NCBI RefSeq assembly: GCF_900116855.1
Contig: NZ_UETD01000010.1
Coordinates: 141,063 to 205,062 of the forward strand
Source of the DNA: Ruminococcus flavefaciens
GTDB taxonomy: Bacteria; Bacillota; Clostridia; Oscillospirales; Ruminococcaceae
Direction of reading: 5' to 3'
Length of the DNA: 64,000 nt
Shown here: one piece after another, positions 33,830 to 41,852 of the stretch
Layout: each line of letters begins with the position of its first letter
How positions within the stretch are numbered: position 1 is the first letter of the stretch
Translations under genes and position numbers: made by a program
Notes under the pieces: generated by a model
What the model saw: the letters and a program-made list of their open reading frames with translations, nothing else
Told to the model about the DNA's origin: nothing
Databases searched by the model: none

Positions 33830-36800
33830 GACCCATAAAACTTGAGATATCGGGCTTCGGACCCTATTCGGGAAAGACGGTGCTTGACCTTGACGCACTC
33901 GGAAGCAGCGGTCTTTACCTTATAACGGGAGACACGGGAGCAGGCAAGACCACTATATTCGATGCCATAACCTATGCTCTGTACGGAAGTGCCAGCGGAG
34001 ATAACCGCGCGGACGACAGTTTGCTGCGCTCAAAATACTCCGCCCTTGACACTCCGACATATGTGGAGCTCACCTTCGACTACGCGGGAAAGAGATATAA
34101 GATCAGCCGAAATCCTGCATATACCCGACAGGCAAAGAGGGGCGGCGGTGTGGCTACACAGCCTGCAAACGCGGAGTTCACCTATCCCGACGGGCGGCAG
34201 CTCTCGGGAAAGAGGGACGTAGACGCCGCAGTTGCCGAACTTATAGGGCTGACGGAAAAGCAGTTCAAGCAGATAGCCATGATAGCGCAGGGCGACTTCA
34301 TGAAGCTCATCACCGAGGACACGGTGCAGCGGCGCGAGATACTCCGCCATATATTCAGAACGGATAATTATCGTATACTTCAGGAGAGACTGAAGTCGGA
34401 GTGCAGCAGCCTCAGGACGCTGTGCGACAGCCGCCGCGAGGGCATAAGGCAGTATGTGGGCGGCATAGTCTGCGGCGAGGAGGACGAGTATGCCGAGGAG
34501 ACTGAGCGCGTAAAGGCAGAGCTTCCCCCTGTTGAATATGTGGAGGAGCTGATAAACAGGCTGCTTAGCCGCGACCGTGCAAGAGCGGAGGTATGCAGCC
34601 GCGAGTCCGAGGAGAATGACAGAAAGCTGGAGGAAGTCAGCGCGAGGATAGCAAAGGCGGAGGAAAAGGCGAAAGCAGTTGCGGAGAGAGACAAGACTGC
34701 CAAGGAGCTTGAGCGCACAAGGCAGAACAGGCAGGAGCTGGAAGCAGCGCTGGAATCCGAAAGGTCCCGTCAGCCGAAGCTGAAAGAGCTGGGCAGCGAG
34801 ATAGCGATGATCAAGGCGGAAATGCCCGAATATGGCAAGATAAGCAGGCTCAATGAAGCGCTCATGAAGGAGAGGCAGACTGTTTACGAAAAAAGGTCTG
34901 AACTGGAGAAGTGTGCTGCCGATAAGGAGAGCTGCGATAAGAAGCTTTCGGAGCTTAAAGCAGAGCTGTCACAGCTTTCGGAATCAAGCGGAAGCGCCGC
35001 GAAGCTGGAGGCTGAGCGCACAGAGCTGGAGCGCAGACGCGGCGAGCTGGACAAGCTGTCAAGGCAGGTCACCGACTGGGAGAACAGTACGGAGAAGTTG
35101 AAGGAAGCTGCCGCTGAGCTGAAGAACAAGCAGTCAGAGCATGACGGCCTTCTGAAGCAGTCCGAAGTGCTAAAGACACGGCTGGGAGAGCTGAAGCTCC
35201 GCCGCGAGGAGCTGGGAAACGCAGGAGCGGAGCGGGAAAAGCTTCTACGACTTGCCGAGAACACGGATAATCGCGTATCCGAGCTGAAAAAGCTGTCGGC
35301 AGACCTATCTGACCTTGAAAAGCGTCATGATAAGCACAGAAAGGCGGCTGGGCGTTACAGCGAAGCCGCTGATTCCGCCGCAGCTGCGGCGGAGCGGTAC
35401 GAGCACGAGTACAGGCTGTTCCTTGATGATCAGGCAGGTGTGCTTGCAGCAGGTCTTGCGGAGGGAAGTCCCTGTCCCGTGTGCGGTTCGCGGGAGCATC
35501 CTGCTCCCGCGAAAAGAGGGGGCGCAGCCCCCTCCGAAGCGGAGCTGGACGCCATGAAGGCTGAACTGGACAGCAGGCGCGCCGCAGCCTCGGCGCTCAG
35601 TGCCGAGGCGTCAGCTCTGAAAGCCTCTGCGGAGGAGCTGGAAAAGAATATTGGCGGCAGGCTTTCAGAGCTCCTCAGCTGCGAAGCAGCTGAGGGTGCG
35701 GCGCGCTGTAAGGAAGAACTCGACAGCCTTTCGCTCAGGCGCGGCGACCTTGAAAAGCAGCTGACTGAGGCAGGCGAGCGTATAGCGGAGCACGGCAGAG
35801 TTTCCGCGGAGCTTGCTTCCAAGGAGAAGCAGCTCGGCGGCATAATGGAGGCAGTGGCTGATACTGACAGGCGGATAGCGGAGCTTCGCAGTGCAAGGGA
35901 TACAGCTGAGGGAAGCAGCGAACAGCTGCGAAGTGCTGCCGAAAAGTCGGCTGCTGCAATGATAGGCGAGTGTCCCTTTGATGAGATACGCGGCAGGATA
36001 GTTGCGGAAAACCTCAATATAAAGGCGCGTCTTGCGGACAATGCCGAGAAGCTGCGTCTGGAGGAGAAGCGTGAGCAGCGAAGAACAGAAATAGAAAAGC
36101 TCATTCCCGAGACAGAGGAGAAGCTGAAAAGCGTGACAGAGACAGCTTCCAAGCTTTCCGAGGAGAGGACAGCGGCTGTGACCAGAGCAGATTCAGTCTC
36201 GGCACAGCTTGAGGAGCTTCGTGGAAAACTGAGGTTTGACAACGGTGAAAAGGCGCAGCTTCGTTGTGAAGCAGCCGAGAAGGAGAGCGCAGAGATACGG
36301 ACAGCCTATGAAGCAGCAGTCAGGGCATTAAGTGACGCTGAAAAGGTATGCGCGGCGCAGGAAGGCAGGCTGAAACAGCTGACGGAACAGGCAGATGCTC
36401 TCGGTGACCTTGATATGGCTGCGGAAACAGCGGAGAGAACGCGGCTTACCGCCGAAAAGAGCCGCTGTGCCCAACAGCTTCGCACCCTGCACACGAGGGT
36501 AACTGTGAACGAGACTGCCCTTGAGAATATAAAGAACGGCTCGGAGGAGCTGACAGAGCTGGAACAGCGCTATAAATGGCTGAAAAACCTGTCCGATACC
36601 GCCAACGGAAAGCTTTCCGACCAGAGCAAGTTCATGCTGGAGACCTATATCCAGACCGCATATTTTGACAGGATAATCGCCCGTGCAAATCAGCGCCTGA
36701 GAGTCATGTCCGACGGGCAGTACACATTGAAGCGCCGCACCGAGTATGCTGACAAAAAGGCACAGGTGGGACTTGACCTTGACGTCATCGACCATTACAA

Positions 36801-37119
36801 CGGCTCCGAGAGAAGCGTAAAGACGCTGTCGGGCGGCGAGTCCTTCAAGGCTTCGCTGGCACTGGCACTGGGACTTTCCGACGAGATACAGTGCTCGGCG
36901 GGAGGCATACAGCTTGATACGATGTTCGTGGACGAGGGCTTCGGCTCACTTGATGAAAACTCCATAGAACAGGCAATAAGAGCGCTTTCGGGACTTTCCG
37001 ACGGCAGCCGCCTTGTGGGCATCATCTCCCATGTACAGGCATTGAAGCAGCGCATAGATAAGCAGATAGTTGTCACCAAGGATAAAAACGGCGGCAGCAG
37101 TGCTCTGCTCATAGTATGA
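33826..37119 (+). CDS. sbcC: nuclease SbcCD subunit C (Rad50-like ATPase)
   Basis: 1097 residues. The N-terminal ABC half has Walker A GDTGAGKTT near 35-43 and the Q-loop region GDFMKLI near 158. Long antiparallel coiled coils (about 170-540 and 600-930) are rich in Glu/Lys/Arg. The zinc hook CPVC near 547-550 sits at the apex, and the C-terminal half has the LSGGES signature near 1003 and Walker B MFVDEGFGSLDE near 1036. Together with SbcD it forms the ATP-driven end-processing nuclease. The start at 33826 is chosen by the ATGA overlap with sbcD. The middle stretch has higher GC and unusually frequent charged codons, expected for coiled coil. Confidence 0.95.
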   Translation: MRPIKLEISGFGPYSGKTVLDLDALGSSGLYLITGDTGAGKTTIFDAITYALYGSASGDNRADDSLLRSKYSALDTPTYVELTFDYAGKRYKISRNPAYTRQAKRGGGVATQPANAEFTYPDGRQLSGKRDVDAAVAELIGLTEKQFKQIAMIAQGDFMKLITEDTVQRREILRHIFRTDNYRILQERLKSECSSLRTLCDSRREGIRQYVGGIVCGEEDEYAEETERVKAELPPVEYVEELINRLLSRDRARAEVCSRESEENDRKLEEVSARIAKAEEKAKAVAERDKTAKELERTRQNRQELEAALESERSRQPKLKELGSEIAMIKAEMPEYGKISRLNEALMKERQTVYEKRSELEKCAADKESCDKKLSELKAELSQLSESSGSAAKLEAERTELERRRGELDKLSRQVTDWENSTEKLKEAAAELKNKQSEHDGLLKQSEVLKTRLGELKLRREELGNAGAEREKLLRLAENTDNRVSELKKLSADLSDLEKRHDKHRKAAGRYSEAADSAAAAAERYEHEYRLFLDDQAGVLAAGLAEGSPCPVCGSREHPAPAKRGGAAPSEAELDAMKAELDSRRAAASALSAEASALKASAEELEKNIGGRLSELLSCEAAEGAARCKEELDSLSLRRGDLEKQLTEAGERIAEHGRVSAELASKEKQLGGIMEAVADTDRRIAELRSARDTAEGSSEQLRSAAEKSAAAMIGECPFDEIRGRIVAENLNIKARLADNAEKLRLEEKREQRRTEIEKLIPETEEKLKSVTETASKLSEERTAAVTRADSVSAQLEELRGKLRFDNGEKAQLRCEAAEKESAEIRTAYEAAVRALSDAEKVCAAQEGRLKQLTEQADALGDLDMAAETAERTRLTAEKSRCAQQLRTLHTRVTVNETALENIKNGSEELTELEQRYKWLKNLSDTANGKLSDQSKFMLETYIQTAYFDRIIARANQRLRVMSDGQYTLKRRTEYADKKAQVGLDLDVIDHYNGSERSVKTLSGGESFKASLALALGLSDEIQCSAGGIQLDTMFVDEGFGSLDENSIEQAIRALSGLSDGSRLVGIISHVQALKQRIDKQIVVTKDKNGGSSALLIV

Positions 37120-37123
37120 AATT

Positions 37124-37156
37124 ATCCGCAGTTCGTCAGGAACTGCGGATTTTTTG
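37124..37156 (+). terminator. terminator of sbcDC
   Basis: ATCCGCAGTT / AACTGCGGAT (37124-37150) followed by TTTTTGC. Confidence 0.93.
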
Positions 37157-37275
37157 CTTTGTGCATTTTGTCTAAATCGAACCCATCTGGCAAGCGGAAA
37201 ATCCGCATTTGCAGACCATATAAATCAGTTATCCTGTTATTTTTCACAAATTTCGGAGCTGAACGGCTCAGTTTA

Positions 37276-37304
37276 TTGATTTTTCGTCGATGAAATGCTA
37301 TAAT
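37276..37304 (+). promoter_or_regulatory. promoter of the LRR protein gene
   Basis: TTGATT (37276-37281), a 17-base spacer, TATAAT (37299-37304). Confidence 0.82.
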
Positions 37305-37370
37305 TATGGTATTGAATTCATTTTCCGTAAGAAACAATATCCAGATAAATACTGTTGGAGTGATAACAAA

Positions 37371-39533
37371 ATGAAAATGACAAGGTGTCCCGAAAAGCAT
37401 CTTTATGATGCTGATACATATAAGACTTGTCCTTACTGTTCGGGGGAACTCAAAGAGGGTACCGTGCAGGGCAAAGCGCCGAGGAAGGGCAAGGTAGTAA
37501 AGGTAAGAGCCGTGAAGGCTCGCCGCAGCTCCGATGTCGAGGAGAAGAAGCCTGTTGAGGCACAGGCAGCTTCCAAGGACGAGGAGAAGAAGCCCGTCGA
37601 GGCAAAGACTGCTCCCAAGGCAGAGGAGAAGAAGCCTGTCGAGGCAAAGACTGCTCCCAAGGCAGAGGAGAAGAAGCCTGCTGAGGCAAAGACTGCTCCC
37701 AAGGCAGAGGAGAAGAAGCCCGTCGAGGCACAGGCAGCTCCCAAGGCAGAGGAGAAGAAGCCCGTCGAGGCACAGGCAGCTCCCAAGGCAGAGGAGAAGA
37801 AGCCTGTTGAGGCAAAGACTGCTCCCAAGGCAGAGGAAAAGAAGCCCGTCGAGGCACAGGCAGCTCCCAAGGCAGAGGAGAAGAAGCCCGTCGAGGCACA
37901 GGCAGCTTCCAAGGACGAGGAGAAGAAGCCTGTTGAGGCAAAGACAGCTCCCAAGGCAGAGGAAAAGAAACCTGTTGAGGCAAAGGCAGCTCCCAAGGCA
38001 GAGGAGAAAAAGCCCGTCGAGGCACAGGCTGCACCCAAGGCAGAGGAAAAAAAGCCTGCCGACAAAAAGGACAAAAAGCCCGTGCGTACTGACGACGGCG
38101 CAGAGATAGCAATGGAGATACTCGATTCTATCCCCAAGTCCGAAAAGGCAGAATTCAAGGCTGACCGCAGGGACGATATATTCAGCGGCAGAAAAAAGAC
38201 CGACACTACTCCTGCTCCCGTGAAGCTCGATAAGCTGGGCGAAAAGAAGGCGGAGGACAAGAAGGCTCCTGAGAAGGCACAGGGCGGAAAGAACGACAAG
38301 GTGCGTCTTGAGGAGGAGATAGTGGTCAAGTCTGCCGAGGAGGGCAAGCCCGAGAAAAAGGCTGAAGCTCCCAAGGCGGTGGAGAAGACTCCCGAGTCCC
38401 ATAAGGCTGAGGAAAAGAAGCCCGAGGCTCCCAAGGCTGAGAAGGCTGAGGAAAAGAAGCCCGAGGCTCCAAAGACTGAAAAGCCCGAGGAGAAGAAGCC
38501 CGAGGCTCCCAAGGCTGAGAAGGCTGAGGAGAAGAAGCCCGAGGCTCCAAAGGCCGAAAAGGCTGAGGAGAAGAAGCCCGAGACTCCCAAGGCTGAAAAG
38601 TCCGAGGAAAGGAAGCCCGAGACTCCAAAGCTTGACGAGCCCGACAACTACGATAAATACGGCGACCTCGTAAACGACGAGAATATCGAGATCGACGATG
38701 AAAATAACATGGCTATCGACAAGAACGGAACCCTTGTGAAGTATGTGGGGACCACCGAGTCCATTGTCATTCCCGAAAAGGTAAAGGTGATAGGTAAGTA
38801 CGCATTCCGCGGAAACGAGACCGTCAAGAAGGTCGTCATCTCCGACAGTGTGCGTATCATAGATAAATTCGCATTCTGCCACTGCTTTAATCTTCAGGAG
38901 GTCGTTTTCTCCAAGAACCTTGAAGCCATCGGCGAGAACGCTTTTCTGAAGTGCCTGCGTCTGAAAGAGGTAAACTTCCCCGAGTCCGTAAAGAGAATAG
39001 GAAAGGGAGCCTTCGGACGCTGCAACAGCCTTGAGAACGTAGTTCTGCCTGCGTATCTCCAGAGGATCAGCGATCTGATGTTTTTCTCCTGCAAGAAGCT
39101 GAGAAGGATCGTCATTTCGGGCTCTGTTGAGGCTATCGGCAATGCCGCATTCTCCGAGTGTTACAGCCTGAAGAAGATCATCATTTCAAATTCTGTTGCA
39201 GTCATCGGCGAAAGTGCCTTCTCATGGTGCAGATCGCTGGAGAAGATCACCATACCCAATACCGTCAAGAGTATCGGCAACTGGGCGTTCTACGGCTGCC
39301 AGAACCTTACAGATCTGCGTATAAGCATGAACACAAAGGATATCAAGGAGGACGCTTTCTGCGGCTGTGAGACACTTTATAACATCAACATCATCGAGTT
39401 TGATGACGAGAATATCCCTCTCGACAGCATAAAGAAAGGCCACAAGCAGACTATAAGGATACTGAAACAGATAAACCGCAAAAAAGCCGAGCGCTACGCA
39501 AGAGAGCACGGCTTCAGTACACTGTTCATATAA
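37371..39533 (+). CDS. leucine-rich-repeat protein with zinc-ribbon N-terminus and long Lys/Pro/Ala/Glu repeats
   Basis: 720 residues from ATG 37371 (GGAG ten bases upstream). The N-terminus has Cys6, His10, Cys20 and Cys23 in RCPEKHLYDADTYKTCPYC, a small zinc-finger-like module. Residues about 57-224 are twelve 14-residue repeats of the type EEKKPVEAQAAPKA, and residues about 347-420 are six 13-residue repeats EEKKPEAPKAEKA. The C-terminus (about 440-705) is a BspA-type LRR_5 domain with roughly eight units of the form IGxxAFxxCxxLxxIxIPxSV. There is no signal peptide, membrane helix, dockerin or sorting motif, so it appears cytoplasmic, which is unusual for LRR_5 proteins. Function unknown; a scaffold role is plausible. 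Antisense frames across the repeats are artefacts. Confidence 0.85.
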   Translation: MKMTRCPEKHLYDADTYKTCPYCSGELKEGTVQGKAPRKGKVVKVRAVKARRSSDVEEKKPVEAQAASKDEEKKPVEAKTAPKAEEKKPVEAKTAPKAEEKKPAEAKTAPKAEEKKPVEAQAAPKAEEKKPVEAQAAPKAEEKKPVEAKTAPKAEEKKPVEAQAAPKAEEKKPVEAQAASKDEEKKPVEAKTAPKAEEKKPVEAKAAPKAEEKKPVEAQAAPKAEEKKPADKKDKKPVRTDDGAEIAMEILDSIPKSEKAEFKADRRDDIFSGRKKTDTTPAPVKLDKLGEKKAEDKKAPEKAQGGKNDKVRLEEEIVVKSAEEGKPEKKAEAPKAVEKTPESHKAEEKKPEAPKAEKAEEKKPEAPKTEKPEEKKPEAPKAEKAEEKKPEAPKAEKAEEKKPETPKAEKSEERKPETPKLDEPDNYDKYGDLVNDENIEIDDENNMAIDKNGTLVKYVGTTESIVIPEKVKVIGKYAFRGNETVKKVVISDSVRIIDKFAFCHCFNLQEVVFSKNLEAIGENAFLKCLRLKEVNFPESVKRIGKGAFGRCNSLENVVLPAYLQRISDLMFFSCKKLRRIVISGSVEAIGNAAFSECYSLKKIIISNSVAVIGESAFSWCRSLEKITIPNTVKSIGNWAFYGCQNLTDLRISMNTKDIKEDAFCGCETLYNINIIEFDDENIPLDSIKKGHKQTIRILKQINRKKAERYAREHGFSTLFI
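37539..38042 (+). repeat. twelve 42-bp tandem repeats inside the LRR protein gene
   Basis: Twelve in-phase 42-bp units (14 codons) differ mainly at GTC/GTT/GCT and CAG/AAG codons and end with a degenerate thirteenth unit. The length is a multiple of three, so unit gain or loss keeps the frame. Confidence 0.93.
38409..38630 (+). repeat. six 39-bp tandem repeats inside the LRR protein gene
   Basis: Units of 13 codons encoding EEKKPEAPKAEKA with small changes; the last unit is partial. The unit is related to, but differs in length from, the upstream 42-bp repeats. Confidence 0.88.
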
Positions 39534-39536
39534 CGA

Positions 39537-39664
39537 CAAAAACGGGAGCTTTTAGGCTGCTCCCCTTAACGGAAAAAGCGGGCTACCGAGCCGTAAACTT
39601 ACGGCTCATATTTAGTAACCTGCGAATCCGCCAGAGGGGGCTCCCCTTAAGCTCCCGTTTTTCT
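39537..39664. terminator. nested inverted repeat / bidirectional terminator
   Basis: Outer arms AAAAACGGGAGCTT (39538-39552) and AAGCTCCCGTTTTT (39649-39662) flank second arms (CTCCCCTTAA copies) and an inner GAGCCGTAA / TTACGGCTC hairpin (39588-39608). It lies between convergent genes. Confidence 0.75.
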
Positions 39665-39693
39665 ATCTGAAGAAGGATATGAAATGAACTTTT

Positions 39694-41121
39694 TTACATT
39701 CCGCTGTCGCTGTAGTTACGACCGCCTCTGCCGCCGTGACCGCCGAAGCCGCCCTCAGGAGGAGTGAAGTCGCCCTCAGGGGGAGTGAAGTCGCCGTCGG
39801 GAGGAGTAAGTCCGCCCTCACCGCCAAATTCGCCGCCGAAGTCTCCGCGTCCACCGCCAAATCCGCCACCGTGACCGCCCATCATGGACTGGGGTATCTC
39901 GGACACCTCTGTGCCGTTGATGATGATAGTGCCGCCGTTGAACTCAGCTGTGCGGTCGTAGTCGAAGGATGACATCTGAGCGGTGATGTTGAGGGTGCCG
40001 CCGTTCACATAGATGCTGCCGTTAGCGTCAACAGCGTCAGTGTCGCCCTGACCCATAGTGATGGTGATATTGCCGCTGTTGAACTCTGCAACGATATCGC
40101 AGGCTGTGCTCTTGCTTGTGGCATTTATGCCGTCATCGGAAGCGTCAATGGTGATATCTCCGCCGTTTATCTGAACGTAAGTAGCCTCAATGCCCTCGGC
40201 AGAGGTTATATCGAAGGTGCCGCCGTCTATCTGTACATAGGTAGTTCCCTGTATGCCGTCGCTTACGGAGGTTATATCAAAGCTGCCGTCAGCGATGTAG
40301 ATGCAGCCGAGGGTGTCGTCCTCATCGTTTTCGCAGTGGAAGCCGTCCTTGTTGGTGTTTATGGTGAAGCTTCCGCCGCAGATAGCGATGGAGTCGTTAG
40401 CTTCAACAGCGTCTGCCGCAGCAGTAATATTATATGTGCCGCCCGTGAACTTCAGGTCGTCCTTGCAGGAGATACCGTTGTCATAAGCGGAGTATACGGA
40501 CAGAGTTCCCGTACCGTTGAACACAAGGTCGTCCTTTGAGAAGATAACAGCGTCGGTATTTGTATCGCCGTCGGCTGTGAATTCCTCGCTGACAGAGAGA
40601 ATACTCTCGCTGTCGGTGGTAGTCACGAAGACCTTATCTGCGGAAACCACATATATAGCGGGGAAGTCCTCGTTCTCTATCTTTACGCCGTCCAGCACCA
40701 GCTGTACCTTTGCTGTATTGTCGGTGTCTACCTTTATAGTGCAGTTCTTGGCGCTGCCGCTGATGAGGTAGATGCCCTCCTCGGTGATATCGAGGGTCTT
40801 GCCGTCGGCAACAGTCAGGGACTTAGCCCCTGACAGGTCGGCAGTCTGTTCAAGGTCGCGGTCTGTAAACATATCTGTCGTGTCGATAACGCCGCCCGAA
40901 TTTGTGCTGTATGAAGTTTTTGAAGCCTTTTCGGAAGTCGTTTCCGTATCGGTCTTATCAGCCTTTGATGAGAGCTCCTCGGCTTCTCTTGTAACCTTGA
41001 AGCTGCTCTCCGAGTCGGAGCTGTCTTTTTTGTTGTTATCGCCGCAGCCTGTGAATGCACTGAGAGCCATTATAAGCACTGCAAGACCAGCTATTGTTCT
41101 TTTCCAAGTGTTTTTCATCAT
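39694..41121 (-). CDS. carbohydrate-binding beta-helix lipoprotein (Cthe_2159-like)
   Basis: 475 residues. A lipoprotein signal with the lipobox SAFTGC places the anchored Cys at 26. A Ser/Thr/Asp-rich spacer follows to about 95. The main domain (about 95-400) is a right-handed beta-helix with repeated strands such as GGTYNITAAADAVEANDSI, GGSFTINTNKDGFHCEND and GGDITIDASDDGINATS, each ending in an acidic D-(A/G)-(V/I) turn that fits calcium and sugar binding. This is the pattern of the Cthe_2159/DUF4353 family, whose founding member binds cellulose and pectin. The Gly/Pro-rich tail (GGHGGGFGGG, three TPPEGD-type units) is low complexity. The start at 41121 follows AAAGGG. Confidence 0.85.
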   Translation of the reverse strand: MMKNTWKRTIAGLAVLIMALSAFTGCGDNNKKDSSDSESSFKVTREAEELSSKADKTDTETTSEKASKTSYSTNSGGVIDTTDMFTDRDLEQTADLSGAKSLTVADGKTLDITEEGIYLISGSAKNCTIKVDTDNTAKVQLVLDGVKIENEDFPAIYVVSADKVFVTTTDSESILSVSEEFTADGDTNTDAVIFSKDDLVFNGTGTLSVYSAYDNGISCKDDLKFTGGTYNITAAADAVEANDSIAICGGSFTINTNKDGFHCENDEDDTLGCIYIADGSFDITSVSDGIQGTTYVQIDGGTFDITSAEGIEATYVQINGGDITIDASDDGINATSKSTACDIVAEFNSGNITITMGQGDTDAVDANGSIYVNGGTLNITAQMSSFDYDRTAEFNGGTIIINGTEVSEIPQSMMGGHGGGFGGGRGDFGGEFGGEGGLTPPDGDFTPPEGDFTPPEGGFGGHGGRGGRNYSDSGM

Positions 41122-41318
41122 AATTACGCACCCTTTCGTATTTATTTGGGAGTGTTTTGTTTCTATGGTTATAATATACACCCCTTTTTTGTGAAACATC
41201 GTATTGAAATGTGAAATCGCTCGGAAAGATTTGTGTTGGCGTACAAAGAAATGTGGATAAATCGGCATGAAAAATGAAAGCCCTGTGAAAAAACGTGAAA
41301 TTTTTCTCACCTTACCAC

Positions 41319-41347
41319 TTGACATATTCCTGCAAAAGTGTTATAAT
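41319..41347 (+). promoter_or_regulatory. promoter of the asnS T-box operon
   Basis: TTGACA (41319-41324), a 17-base spacer, TATAAT (41342-41347), a perfect consensus. Confidence 0.93.
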
Positions 41348-41352
41348 ACAAA

Positions 41353-41803
41353 AAACTAAATGCGAAGACGGAGACAAGTAGCGCAGAATATCGTTCCCAG
41401 AGAGTGCGGGGCAGGTGAGAGCCGCATATCAGAGTCTGTGTGAATAACACTCCCGAGCATCAAACCCAAAGGGTGCTGAGTTCAGCGGCTTGCCGTAAGG
41501 CGGCGTCAGTGGCTGTTTGTGAAAGCAGTTCGGGCGGACAGCGCAGTTCAGGAGGACAGTGCAGTTCATGAGGACAGCGCAGTGCGGTTCGGGCAGACAG
41601 CGTGGCTGTGACAGGGACGGCAGGTTTTTGACGGGGCGGCGCGTTTGTGATAAGCGCTGTGAGTTCCTGTTTTTCAATGCACTTCGAGTAGGGGCGACGT
41701 ATTCCGCACGTTACAGCGGCTCAAAAGTGATCGCTTTTGCGGTAATTCAGGTGGCACCACGGGTATTATGCCCCGTCCTGTAGTTTCAGGACGGGGCTTT
41801 TTG
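41353..41803 (+). promoter_or_regulatory. T-box leader, asparagine specific, with tandem repeats
   Basis: Stem I with GGAGACAAGTAG near 41370, a distal GGCAGGTGAGAGCC loop near 41411, and the specifier AAC (Asn) at 41446-41448 in the context GAAT-AAC-ACTCCCGAG. The T-box proper AGGTGGCACCACGG is at 41749-41762, followed by the terminator CCCCGTCCTG...CAGGACGGGGCTTTTTG (41771-41803). Between stem I and the antiterminator lie about 250 extra bases that include three exact-length 18-bp repeats (41526-41579) and a fourth, interrupted one. Uncharged tRNA-Asn should switch on asnS and probably asnA. Confidence 0.93.
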
Positions 41804-41852
41804 TATTTTTGCTCGTCCTGCATGATACATTAATATGAAAGGTATGGTCATT

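Noticed and set aside
37539..38042. CRISPR array
   Set aside because: The repeats are contiguous, in frame and coding, without unique spacers.
37122..38882. A 586-codon minus-strand frame and other long antisense frames across the LRR protein gene
   Set aside because: They mirror the 42-bp and 39-bp repeats on the coding strand and give implausible Leu/Ser/Cys-rich low-complexity proteins; the plus-strand frame has promoter, zinc motif and LRR domain.
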